Assembly: GCF_034932365.1 (NCBI RefSeq) | Contig: NZ_JAYGHR010000061.1 | Location: 1 to 64,000 of the forward strand | Direction of reading: 5' to 3' | DNA from: Capilliphycus robustus | Lineage (GTDB): Bacteria; Cyanobacteriota; Cyanobacteriia; Cyanobacteriales; Microcoleaceae | Length of the DNA: 64,000 nt | Part shown: one piece after another, positions 1-7,376 of the stretch | Position numbering within the stretch: position 1 is the stretch's first letter | Layout: the number at the start of each line of letters is the position of its first letter | Notes under the pieces: generated by a model | The model's input: the letters and a program-made list of their open reading frames with translations, nothing else | Told to the model about the DNA's origin: nothing | The model's database searches: none | Translations under genes and position numbers: made by a program

Positions 1-91
1 AGGAAACGCTTGGGGAGATTCCACCTCTGTTAATCAGGAGACATCCGACTTAATAAGTGGTGTTGATGAACCAAGAATTAGCAATAGCTAA
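1..91 (+). CDS. C-terminal tail of a TnpB-like protein (partial)
   Basis: About 29 codons are visible, starting at base 2 and ending at TAA 89-91. The peptide reads GNAWGDSTS and ends PRISNS. TnpB proteins often end in such a low-complexity Ser/Thr-rich tail after the zinc finger and RuvC-III motif, which would lie upstream of the window. No catalytic motif is visible. The assignment depends on the IS605-like hairpin directly downstream and could be wrong if that hairpin is coincidental. Confidence 0.45.
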   Translation, partial: GNAWGDSTSVNQETSDLISGVDEPRISNS

Positions 92-126
92 GAATCCCCT
101 TTCTTTAGAAATGGGGAGTATGTCAA
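1..126 (+). mobile_element. Right end of an IS200/IS605-family (tnpB-type) element, truncated by window edge
   Basis: A reading frame open from the window edge stops at 89-91 (TAA). It is followed within 5 nt by a hairpin (CCCC-TTTCT at 96-104, AGAAA-T-GGGG to 116) and the end sequence ATGTCAA at 120-126. The complete tnpB element near 52.6 kb has the same order on its minus strand: tnpB stop, GGGAATCCC-type hairpin, then ATGTCAA. This is how IS605 right ends and omega-RNA scaffolds are built. The body of the element lies outside the window, so the family call rests on this end comparison and on the tail of the frame. Confidence 0.6.
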
Positions 127-130
127 AGAT

Positions 131-259
131 AGAATGTTGGGTTGCGATCCTTAACCCAACCTACAGACTCCGAATGAGTTAAGAAACCAAACAAAAGCGA
201 CTTAGAGATTCGGTTTCCCTGAATAAAGCATTCGGTTATTCGTACTTGACAAATATTAG
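131..259. repeat. Direct repeat copy 1 (~125 bp)
   Basis: This segment begins GAATGTTGGGTTGCG and ends GTACTTGACAAATA. It matches 1452-1577 in the same orientation with a few substitutions and short indels. Its first 35 bp form a small palindrome (GTTGGGTT / AACCCAAC), a dispersed repeat type familiar from cyanobacterial genomes. The two copies bracket the nuclease-like and J-domain genes. Confidence 0.85.
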
Positions 260-262
260 TTT

Positions 263-1027
263 TTATGTTAAATAATCCCCCGTTTTCAACTCATACAACA
301 AAGGAACATCCCGCCTCACCCGGTCCAACTCAAAACCACCGATATCAGTTCCGCTCAACTTAGAGTCAAAAAACTCCATTAATTGCTCATAATTCCTGAC
401 CTGGACTTGAGGCTTATATTTATACCTTTTAAACTGCCAATTCCATTCCTCGTTAAGCTGATCCGCGTAATCTTCAGCCTCCGGTTCAAATTGAGAACCA
501 ATAATATAAAGCATCGGATATTTACCCTGTTTAGTCCGTTGCTTATACCCTTCTATATAATGCCGTGATAAAGTATTATTAACCTGAGCAACAGTTATCG
601 TGGTTTTTTTCAACTCCATCAAAATATGTTGAGGGCTTTGGGTTTTTAAAACCAAGTCGATAAAACCCTGCTTTCCCTGAAAATCAACCTCCAATTCTAT
701 ATATAAACGCCAAGGCAGATACTGACAAGCCTTAGTCAAATAATAAACCAACTGTTGCTGATAATCCTTCTCAAAGCGAGGTCTTCTATCTAAAACCCGG
801 CGACTCGTTTCATCAAAAAGGACACCCCCACTTTTCGACTTGCCTTCTGGCGTACTCGTCTTGTTCCTTGCGTCTTTTAACCCAGGCTTGATAGCTGCTG
901 TAGGTTTCCCTGAACCACTGGTCTGTTTGTCTTTCTCTGTAGTAATAAGATTTTGAGTATTTTGGGTCTTCTGGGTAGTCATCGTACTCAAAAAATCCGG
1001 CCCCAAGTCTAGCTCTAATTGTCTCAT
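263..1027 (-). CDS. Predicted PD-(D/E)XK-type nuclease, hypothetical
   Basis: This 254-codon frame has a restriction-endonuclease-like core around residues 110-140: IELEVDF, then GFIDLVL, then ILMELKK, giving an acidic - D - ExK arrangement typical of PD-(D/E)XK folds. The first ~70 residues are Thr/Lys/Ser/Gln-rich, show no domain character, and overlap the J-domain gene by 215 nt in another frame. The recognisable nuclease part starts exactly where the J-domain frame stops. No ATG, GTG or well-placed TTG lies in the first ~20 codons of that part. The true start is therefore unclear: genuine overlap, an internal start, or a frameshift that split a J-domain-nuclease fusion. The biological role is unknown. 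Confidence 0.6.
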   Translation of the reverse strand: MRQLELDLGPDFLSTMTTQKTQNTQNLITTEKDKQTSGSGKPTAAIKPGLKDARNKTSTPEGKSKSGGVLFDETSRRVLDRRPRFEKDYQQQLVYYLTKACQYLPWRLYIELEVDFQGKQGFIDLVLKTQSPQHILMELKKTTITVAQVNNTLSRHYIEGYKQRTKQGKYPMLYIIGSQFEPEAEDYADQLNEEWNWQFKRYKYKPQVQVRNYEQLMEFFDSKLSGTDIGGFELDRVRRDVPLLYELKTGDYLT

Positions 1028-1316
1028 AATTTTCGTAACAATTTTTTAGCTGAATAAACTTGTCATGGCTCCCCGACTGCTTATCAGGATGCAGTTTAAT
1101 CGCCATCTGTTTATATAACTTTCTAGCCTCAACTTGATTATCTGCCGCCAAGACCCAACTCCCAACTTCCAAACCCGCAAAAATCGTCCCTTTTTTCCGG
1201 TGGAAAACACAACGACCCCTACTCATTCGTAAAAACAGAACATTCTCCCAAACCTCAATCACAGCTAAATTCGGGTATTTTTCTTGAAGTACAGCTAATG
1301 CAGAGGAATAGTTCAT
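813..1316 (-). CDS. J-domain (DnaJ-like) protein
   Basis: This 167-aa protein has a J-domain at roughly residues 58-100: VEARKLYKQMAIKLHPDK contains the HPD tripeptide that activates Hsp70 (DnaK) ATPase. The first ~55 residues form a short domain I do not recognise (EVWENVLFLRMSRGR), and the C-terminus is Tyr/Arg/Lys-rich (WFRETYSSYQAWVKRRKE). There is no Gly/Phe linker or zinc finger, so it is a minimal type III J-protein and probably specialised. The stop codon (815-813) lies where the downstream nuclease-like domain begins in the +1 frame. A one-base deletion in the T5 or G5 run before the stop would fuse the two. Confidence 0.75.
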   Translation of the reverse strand: MNYSSALAVLQEKYPNLAVIEVWENVLFLRMSRGRCVFHRKKGTIFAGLEVGSWVLAADNQVEARKLYKQMAIKLHPDKQSGSHDKFIQLKNCYENYETIRARLGAGFFEYDDYPEDPKYSKSYYYRERQTDQWFRETYSSYQAWVKRRKEQDEYARRQVEKWGCPF

Positions 1317-1383
1317 ATGCAGCTAGAATTGCGGCTAAACAGATTATAGACAACAACAAATCTCTGATCAAGTCAGCGACTCT

Positions 1384-1427
1384 CCCCTCTCCTACAAGCC
1401 AACTCCCCTCGCCTTGTAGGAGAGGGG
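1384..1427. repeat. Inverted repeat CCCCTCTCCTACAAG / CTTGTAGGAGAGGGG
   Basis: A perfect 15-bp inverted repeat (1384-1398 and 1413-1427) with a 14-nt loop, followed by TTGGGGGAGAGGT. It is a dispersed palindromic element; a shorter related one lies at 2346-2368. It sits between the J-domain gene and the second direct repeat. No gene is supported in 1317-1650, which otherwise holds the direct repeat at 1452-1577. Confidence 0.85.
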
Positions 1428-1451
1428 TTGGGGGAGAGGTTAACCCAGAAA

Positions 1452-1577
1452 TTGAATGTTGGGTTGCGTTCCTTAACCCAACCTACAGACTCCGATTCAG
1501 AAACCAAACAAAAGCGACTTAGAGATTCGGTTTGCCGATGTAAGGCATTCGGTTATCCGTACTTGACAAATAATATT
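1452..1577. repeat. Direct repeat copy 2 (~125 bp)
   Basis: Same sequence and orientation as 131-259: it starts with GAATGTTGGGTTGCG, shares the block ACCAAACAAAAGCGACTTAG, and ends GTACTTGACAAATA. Together the copies enclose a ~1.2-kb segment carrying the J-domain and nuclease-like genes. Confidence 0.85.
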
Positions 1578-1650
1578 ATTTTTAATTCTTATTACTCGCT
1601 CAAATAAAACGATTCTCGCTCCCAGACGCTATGCGATCGCATTTTCGGAA

Positions 1651-2277
1651 TTACTGCCCCACTGCAAATATCTGTTCTGCCGTCAAGTTTAACTCGGGGA
1701 AAGTTGGCGATCGCAGAATATCTTGACCCCTAAATAAATTGACCATATATTCTCCCTCCACTAAATGATAAACCAAAATTGTCGGTTGCTTCGGATCTCC
1801 AATATAACGGCGACCTCCCAAACCCAAATAATCAACAATCCAATATTCAGCGATTCCCAATTTCTCATATTCTCCGAGCTTCATTAAATAATCATCCCGC
1901 CAATTCGTACTGACCACTTCTATGGCTAATTTAATACTCGTACCTTGAGTAATCGTCGATCGCTTTTTCCATAAAGACTCGTTTTCTAGTGCATTATAAT
2001 CCAAGACCATCACATCAGGAATATAAGCCGATTTGTCGGAATCAATCGCTTTAATCAGCCCTTGCCTGGGAATAAAAAAGGGCAAATTCAGACGCTCAAT
2101 GTAAACTGATAGTTTTGATGCAAGAAAACCAGCAACTTGTTCGTGAGTTCCCGTCGGTTGCATTTGAACGATCTCCCCATCATGCAATTCAAATCGACCC
2201 TCATAACCATCAGGATACCAGTCCAGAAACTCCTCTAAAGTCAATGAAATTTTCTGTTCTTCTATCTGGGTAAACAT
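1651..2277 (-). CDS. Uma2 family (DUF820) endonuclease-like protein
   Basis: This 208-aa protein has the Uma2/DUF820 pattern: an N-terminal TLEEFLDWYPD segment, FELHDGEIVQM, then the PD-(D/E)XK core IPDVMVLD and LAIEVVS, and the signature MKLGEYEKLGIAEYWIVD. The family is greatly expanded in cyanobacteria. Its fold is restriction-endonuclease-like, but its cellular role is not established. The length is normal and it starts at ATG 2277. It stands alone here, with a dispersed palindromic repeat upstream (2346-2368). Confidence 0.9.
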   Translation of the reverse strand: MFTQIEEQKISLTLEEFLDWYPDGYEGRFELHDGEIVQMQPTGTHEQVAGFLASKLSVYIERLNLPFFIPRQGLIKAIDSDKSAYIPDVMVLDYNALENESLWKKRSTITQGTSIKLAIEVVSTNWRDDYLMKLGEYEKLGIAEYWIVDYLGLGGRRYIGDPKQPTILVYHLVEGEYMVNLFRGQDILRSPTFPELNLTAEQIFAVGQ

Positions 2278-2345
2278 ATCTCACCTCGGATTTCATTGAT
2301 CATAACGGCTTGAGAGAGACTGGGAGAGAGGTCAGGTTAATCACT

Positions 2346-2368
2346 CCCTTCTCCTCGTAGGAGAGGGG
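2346..2368. repeat. Short palindromic dispersed repeat
   Basis: CCCTTCTCCT-CGT-AGGAGAGGGG forms a hairpin with one bulge and is followed by CAGGGGGAGAGGTTAA. It resembles the inverted repeat at 1384-1427 and its tail. It lies between the divergent Uma2 and FkbM genes. Confidence 0.6.
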
Positions 2369-2454
2369 CAGGGGGAGAGGTTAATATTAAAAAACTGACC
2401 CCAATACAACTAAGATAAAATACTAGGCTCAAGACTTCCACTCCTGTTAACCCC

Positions 2455-4143
2455 ATGAAACTCGACCTCCACACCCTCACTCAGCAACACAACCTCACCC
2501 CACGCGGTATCATTCATATCGGTGCCTATGAAGGAAAAGACCTCAAACGCTACCCCACCCCAGACACCGCCAAAATACTGCTGATAGAAGCCAACCCCAC
2601 AGCCGTTGAACACCTGCAAGCCAACTTCGCCGATAAACCTAATGTTATTGTTGCTCACAGTGCGATCGCCAATCACAACACTCCCGTTACCCTCAACCTC
2701 ACCTCTATCGAGTCTAATAGTTCTATCCTCCCCCTAACCGGATACCGGGAAATTTACCCCAACCTGAAAGTTACCCAAGAAATTACCGTAGAGTCCCGCA
2801 GCCTCGATACCCTCCTCAACGAACTAAACCTACGTCCGACTGACTTCAACTTCCTATATCTCGACATCCAAGGCGCTGAACTCCTCGCCCTCCAGGGTGC
2901 CACTCAACTGTTAGAATACATCGAAGCGATTTACACGACTGTTAGCTACGAGGATTTATTCGAGGGAGCCGCCCTCATTGACCAAGTTGACGCTTTCCTG
3001 GCTGAACATCACTTTGTTCGTATCGCCGAAGCTAACCCCTATCATCCGGCTTGGGGTGAGGCTTTCTATATCCGCGAATATCTAACCCCAAGTAGCGACG
3101 AACCTCAGCTTAATTCTGATGAAGCTACTCCCCCAGTAGTTGAGAAGACAGTAACTATAGCCCAACTCCAGCAAACTCAACAGGAATTAGAAGATTTACA
3201 GTCTCGCTACGAACAAATACAAAAAGAGTTAGAAAGCTCTCAATTTCAACAACTACAAACTCAAACGGAGTTAGAAGAATCTCAATCTCAATCTCAACAA
3301 CTGCACACTCAATTAGAAGAATCTCAATCTCAATCTCAACAACTTCACACTCAATTAGAAGAATCTCAATCTCAATCTCAACAACTTCACACTCAATTAG
3401 AAGAATCTCAATCTCAATCTCAACAACTTCACACTCAATTAGAAGAATCTCAATCTCAAGTTAAACAACTGCAAACTCAATTAGAAGAATCTCAATCTCA
3501 AGTTAAACAACTTCACACTCAATTAGAAGAATCTCAATCTCAAGTTAAACAACTGCAAACAAAACTGGAAAAATCTCAAGTTGAATCTCAACAATTGCAA
3601 ACGAAACTGGAAAAATCTCAAACTCATTCCCAACAACTGCAAACTCAATTAGAAGAATCTCAAACTCATTCCCAACAACTGCAAACTCAATTAGAAGAAT
3701 CTCAAACTCAATCTCAACAACTGCAAACGGAACTAGAAGAATCCCAAGTTCAATCTCAACAACTGCAAACGGAACTAGAAGAATCTCAAGTTCAATCTCA
3801 ACAACTGCAAACTCAATTAGAAGAATCTCAAACTCAACTCAAACAACTTGAAGAACAGTTGAAAAAAACTCAGTCTCAGCAACAAGAAACTCAGAAAGAA
3901 CTCGAACAATCTCGATCTGAACTTCATCAAACTCGTGAAGAGTTAGAACTGACTCAGTTTCAAATTGATGAAATTCAAGTCGAATTAGAACAGTCTCAAT
4001 CTCAACTTCATCAGACCAAACAAGAGTTAGAAAAAACTACATCAAAACTTCAACAAGCTCAAGTTGAACTGCAAAATCAGCCGAAAACTAATTATGCTGA
4101 ACACGTCAAAGCTTTGGCGAAAATTTTAGCAGAAACCCTATAA
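2455..4143 (+). CDS. FkbM-family methyltransferase with long C-terminal coiled coil
   Basis: Residues ~1-215 form an FkbM-type SAM-dependent methyltransferase: glycine-rich IIHIGAYEGKD, acidic LLIEANP, and FLYLDIQGAELLALQGA. FkbM enzymes O-methylate sugars or polyketide hydroxyls. From ~residue 235 to the end the protein is one predicted coiled coil. Residues 273-468 consist of 14 tandem 14-residue units of the type LEESQSQSQQLHTQ, encoded by 42-bp DNA repeats. The methyltransferase alone would be of normal length, so the coiled coil is an addition of ~330 residues. It starts at ATG 2455, where the conserved domain begins almost at once. It is the first gene of a glycan-type locus. Sugar methylation is the likely role; the substrate is unknown. 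Confidence 0.9.
   Translation: MKLDLHTLTQQHNLTPRGIIHIGAYEGKDLKRYPTPDTAKILLIEANPTAVEHLQANFADKPNVIVAHSAIANHNTPVTLNLTSIESNSSILPLTGYREIYPNLKVTQEITVESRSLDTLLNELNLRPTDFNFLYLDIQGAELLALQGATQLLEYIEAIYTTVSYEDLFEGAALIDQVDAFLAEHHFVRIAEANPYHPAWGEAFYIREYLTPSSDEPQLNSDEATPPVVEKTVTIAQLQQTQQELEDLQSRYEQIQKELESSQFQQLQTQTELEESQSQSQQLHTQLEESQSQSQQLHTQLEESQSQSQQLHTQLEESQSQSQQLHTQLEESQSQVKQLQTQLEESQSQVKQLHTQLEESQSQVKQLQTKLEKSQVESQQLQTKLEKSQTHSQQLQTQLEESQTHSQQLQTQLEESQTQSQQLQTELEESQVQSQQLQTELEESQVQSQQLQTQLEESQTQLKQLEEQLKKTQSQQQETQKELEQSRSELHQTREELELTQFQIDEIQVELEQSQSQLHQTKQELEKTTSKLQQAQVELQNQPKTNYAEHVKALAKILAETL
3271..3858 (+). repeat. Tandem 42-bp coding repeat, 14 units
   Basis: Fourteen in-frame 42-bp units begin TTAGAAGAATCTCAA and encode 14-residue coiled-coil units. 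The first four encode identical peptides and are nearly identical in DNA; later units diverge (Val-Lys, Thr-His and Glu variants). There are no spacers, so this is a coding minisatellite inside the FkbM gene. It could expand or contract by recombination in multiples that keep frame. Confidence 0.95.
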
Positions 4144-4186
4144 AGATAAAGCTGTTTTAAATAGCATTCAGACAAAGGATATTCTT

Positions 4187-4789
4187 CTAGAAAACCTTAT
4201 TGATTTGTTGCTGTCTATCTTCTGGGAACTGAGTTTCTTCTAGTAAAGCTTCTCCCAGATTGCGATAGAATTCTAGATGAACAGCATCACCCTGAAGTTC
4301 AATGTACCGTTGAAAACAGGTGACTGCTTCTGTCCATTGTCCAACTGCTTGTAAAAGTTGCCCCAGAACATGATAAAATTCAGCTTGATCGGGGTGTTTT
4401 TGAATGCGATCGCGATATTCAATGATTTTGGCTTGTTGCTGTTCTTGTGATAATTTATTCTGGTCAGCAAAGAAAGCCTTAGAGGAGAATTCGGGATTGA
4501 TTTCAGTGGCTTTTTGATAAACGGCGATCGCTTCTGTCCATAAACCTTGTTGAGTTAAAACGACTGCTAAGTTATGATAAGTCCAGGCGGATTGAGGGTT
4601 TAACTGAGTCGCCTGACGATAAGCAACTATCGCTTCCTCAAACCGTCCTTGTTGAGTGAGTGCTTCTGCGAGATTATGATAAGCCCAAGAAAAGCAAGGA
4701 TTTTCTTCAATGGCTGTGCGGTAAGCAACAACTGCTTCGTCTAGTTTTCCAGCTCTTAAAAGTTCATTGGCAATTTGAAAACTACTCAT
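4187..4789 (-). CDS. Tetratricopeptide-repeat protein
   Basis: This 200-aa protein has about five TPR units, including AIEENPCFSWAYHNLAEAL, then ATQLNPQSAWTYHNLAVVL, and later PDQAEFYHVLGQLLQAVG. There is no signal peptide or catalytic domain. TPRs bind partner proteins. Repeat motifs such as FSWAYHNLAEAL closely resemble those in the large TPR protein at 9466-12072 (FSWSHNSLADAL), suggesting common origin. It is convergent with the FkbM gene and divergent from the glycosyltransferase, with only 21 bp between the two starts. Confidence 0.9.
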   Translation of the reverse strand: MSSFQIANELLRAGKLDEAVVAYRTAIEENPCFSWAYHNLAEALTQQGRFEEAIVAYRQATQLNPQSAWTYHNLAVVLTQQGLWTEAIAVYQKATEINPEFSSKAFFADQNKLSQEQQQAKIIEYRDRIQKHPDQAEFYHVLGQLLQAVGQWTEAVTCFQRYIELQGDAVHLEFYRNLGEALLEETQFPEDRQQQINKVF

Positions 4790-4810
4790 TTGAATTTAAT
4801 TCACTCATTC

Positions 4811-5911
4811 ATGGATGATGAACTCGCCCCAATTCAACGAATTAAAACTCAATTAAATGTCTCTCTGGTTAGACTCAAATCAATCCTAGCAGAACCCCAA
4901 ATAGATTCTCGTCAGTTTAGAGAGATTGAGAATAAAATCGATGATAAATTGACTAAATCGATCTTATTTTACCGCAGTTTTACGGGTTTGAGTGGCGGAC
5001 ATTTAAAAGTTTGGGATTATTTTAATCATGTTTTTTACACGTCTAAGTTTATTCCTTATATTTATTTCTATTCTCAGCAAACCTGCTGGGATGAAAGCAA
5101 CCCTTGGTTAACAACCGATCCGAGATTAATTTTATCTCAGCCCCTTGAAAATCCCGGTTTGATCTTCATTGATGGCTTAGACTGGCTTCAGTTTGAACAA
5201 AAGTTTATAGAATCTTCGCCCGTGCCAATTCTTAATTTAATCCAAGGAATTCGTCATACTTATCCCGAAGATCCTCGCTATGCTTTTCTGAACAAAAAAG
5301 CTATCCGAATTTGTGTGAGTCAGGAAATTAAAGAAAGCTTATTAAAATGTAGTCAAGTCAATGGGCCGTTATTTGTGATTCCGAATGGCTTAAATTTGCG
5401 GAGTTTACCTCAACCTTTACCAACCTCTGAAAAAACAGAGGAAATTTTGATTTCAGCGTTCAAAGAACCCGGATTGGGACTTCAGTTAAAACAACAACTC
5501 CAAGCCCAAGGAAAAAAAGTCAAATTGTTGATGACTCAACAAACAAGATCGGACTATCTTTGCCAACTGAACCCAGCTAAAATTGCAATCTTTTTACCCA
5601 ATTATAGCGAGGGTGAAGGATTTTATCTCCCGGCTTTGGAAGGGATGGCACTCGGATCAATCGTGATTTGTCCAGATTGTATTGGCAATCGATCTTTTTG
5701 TTTACCGAGTTATAATTGCTTCCGTCCTGATTATAATATAAGAAGTATTCTAAATGCTGTTGAGGCAGCCTCACAGTTATCTATTCCTCAAATTCATCGC
5801 ATGGTCACAAACGCCCAACAAACAGCCAATCAGCACAGTCTAGCGAGAGAACGACAAGCCTTTTTAGAGATTCTAGAGAATATTGAAGACCTCTGGCATT
5901 CATCTTCATAA
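4811..5911 (+). CDS. Glycosyltransferase, GT4-like
   Basis: The C-terminal half carries the GT-B nucleotide-sugar motif EGFYLPALEGMALGSIVICPD, equivalent to the EGFGLPxLEAMAxG signature of GT4 enzymes, preceded by a probable acceptor domain (LIFIDGLDWLQF, FVIPNGLNLRSL). It is a retaining-type glycosyltransferase, probably cytoplasmic. The frame can be extended to a TTG at 4775, but that overlaps the TPR gene; ATG 4811 is chosen, giving 366 aa. Neither start has a clear Shine-Dalgarno. Its neighbours (methyltransferase, sulfotransferase, other glycosyltransferases) suggest assembly of a decorated surface glycan. Donor and acceptor are unknown. Confidence 0.8.
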   Translation: MDDELAPIQRIKTQLNVSLVRLKSILAEPQIDSRQFREIENKIDDKLTKSILFYRSFTGLSGGHLKVWDYFNHVFYTSKFIPYIYFYSQQTCWDESNPWLTTDPRLILSQPLENPGLIFIDGLDWLQFEQKFIESSPVPILNLIQGIRHTYPEDPRYAFLNKKAIRICVSQEIKESLLKCSQVNGPLFVIPNGLNLRSLPQPLPTSEKTEEILISAFKEPGLGLQLKQQLQAQGKKVKLLMTQQTRSDYLCQLNPAKIAIFLPNYSEGEGFYLPALEGMALGSIVICPDCIGNRSFCLPSYNCFRPDYNIRSILNAVEAASQLSIPQIHRMVTNAQQTANQHSLARERQAFLEILENIEDLWHSSS

Positions 5912-6024
5912 AAAGAATGGAGACTCCAACTCGACGCTGAGAAAGTTTTGAGCAATGTTTTCACTTTTTTTCCAATTACTGGCATGATTAGAGTTTAGGA
6001 AACTTGTATTGAGAGAATCAACCC

Positions 6025-7368
6025 ATGAACCAATCGAAAACCACAGCCAAATCATCAGTTCTAGTCATTGCAGGAATGCACCGTTCCGGAAGTTCATTGA
6101 TAACATCCTTGCTACAAAGTTCAGGATTGCACATTGGACGGAAATTATTGGGTTCGGATAGAGGAAATGAAAAAGGTCATTTTGAAAATGTAGACTTTCT
6201 CAAACTTCACGAAGCAATTTTGCGATCGCAGGGAATTTCCCATGAAGGATGGACGTTACAAGAAAACATCAGCGTTGAGGAACAGTATGTCGCCCAAGCT
6301 AAAGAGATTGTCGCCAAAAATGCGGTGAGTTCAATTTGGGGATGGAAAGAACCCCGAACTACACTGTTCTTAGACTTTTGGGCGAATTTGCTACCAGAAG
6401 CCAACTTTTTGTTAATCTATCGTAACCCTTGGGATGTTGTGGATTCTCTCTATCGTAGAAGCGATCAGACGTTTGAACAAGAACCGGAACTGGCTGTCAA
6501 ATTCTGGCTACATTACAACCAAAAAATTATTAATTTTTACAACTATTTTTCCCGTCGTTGTCTGCTAGCCAATATCCAGGGGATTATTCAAGAACCTGGG
6601 CAATATGTTGATGTGATCAATGAAAAATTTGAAACTAAACTGTTAAAACCCTCCTCAAATCTCTACGATGCAACCTTGTTCAAAACCCAAGATTTGCAAG
6701 GAAATCGACCAAGTTTGATTGAGCATTATTTTCCAGAAGCGATTGAAATGTATCAGGAACTCGAAGCCCGAGCTTGGCAACCGAATGAATCAATAGATCT
6801 CTCCTGGCGGAATCAAATTAAGTCTTCTCCTTATCGAGTTTGTGCATTTCTAGACTGGAAAAATCTCAAACAGGCTGAATCCAAAAATAAGGTCGTGACT
6901 GAGGAGTTAAAGGAAGTTAAACTGCAACTCGCTCAAACTCAAGACGAATTACAAAAAACTCGATTAGAACTAGAGCAAAGATATTCTCAACTTCACCAAG
7001 TTCAAGAAGAATTGGAACAGTTTCAATTGCAATTTAGACAGGTTCAAGGAGAGGTTGAAAAAGCTCGTTTCCAACAAACGATTGCCTATAAAGGTGATGA
7101 TCAACATGAGTTGTTAGTGTGGAGTGCATGGCAAGCTTATCGGAATAAAGACAAAGTTGGAATGGCTAAATATCTTCAGCAATCTTTGAAAAATAAGCCG
7201 TTTTCACCGACTGAAACTGTTCTAAAATGGATTGAGAGTTTTACCCGATTCTCAGCAGAACAGGGCGAACAGCTTGATACTCAGACCCTTGTTAACTCAG
7301 AAGAATGGCAACAATTAATGCGCCGTTCTATGGTGAGGAATTTAGCGTTTTCTCAAAATGGCAAGTAA
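6025..7368 (+). CDS. Sulfotransferase-family protein with coiled coil
   Basis: The N-terminal half is a sulfotransferase fold. The 5'-phosphosulfate loop is AGMHRSGSSLITSLL (residues ~16-30), GSDRGNEKGHFEN follows, and the 3'-phosphate motif region is WGWKEPRTTLF with LIYRNPWDVVDSLYRR. Such enzymes transfer sulfate from PAPS to sugars or proteins. Residues ~290-350 form a coiled coil (LQLAQTQDELQKTRLELEQ, SQLHQVQEELEQ) resembling the end of the FkbM protein's coiled coil. The last ~90 residues are a helical segment I do not recognise. It starts at ATG 6025. With its neighbours it suggests sulfated surface glycans. Confidence 0.85.
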   Translation: MNQSKTTAKSSVLVIAGMHRSGSSLITSLLQSSGLHIGRKLLGSDRGNEKGHFENVDFLKLHEAILRSQGISHEGWTLQENISVEEQYVAQAKEIVAKNAVSSIWGWKEPRTTLFLDFWANLLPEANFLLIYRNPWDVVDSLYRRSDQTFEQEPELAVKFWLHYNQKIINFYNYFSRRCLLANIQGIIQEPGQYVDVINEKFETKLLKPSSNLYDATLFKTQDLQGNRPSLIEHYFPEAIEMYQELEARAWQPNESIDLSWRNQIKSSPYRVCAFLDWKNLKQAESKNKVVTEELKEVKLQLAQTQDELQKTRLELEQRYSQLHQVQEELEQFQLQFRQVQGEVEKARFQQTIAYKGDDQHELLVWSAWQAYRNKDKVGMAKYLQQSLKNKPFSPTETVLKWIESFTRFSAEQGEQLDTQTLVNSEEWQQLMRRSMVRNLAFSQNGK

Positions 7369-7376
7369 TTGAAAGC

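Noticed and set aside
1298..1522. Small plus-strand ORF over the repeats near 1.4 kb
   Set aside because: It is composed almost entirely of the palindromic repeat and the direct repeat, with no coding character.
3271..3858. CRISPR-like regular repeat array
   Set aside because: The 42-bp units are directly adjacent with no spacers and keep an open frame encoding a heptad-type coiled coil; it is a coding minisatellite.
4775..4810. Upstream TTG start of the GT4-like gene
   Set aside because: It would overlap the divergent TPR gene and adds residues without domain character; ATG 4811 is simpler.
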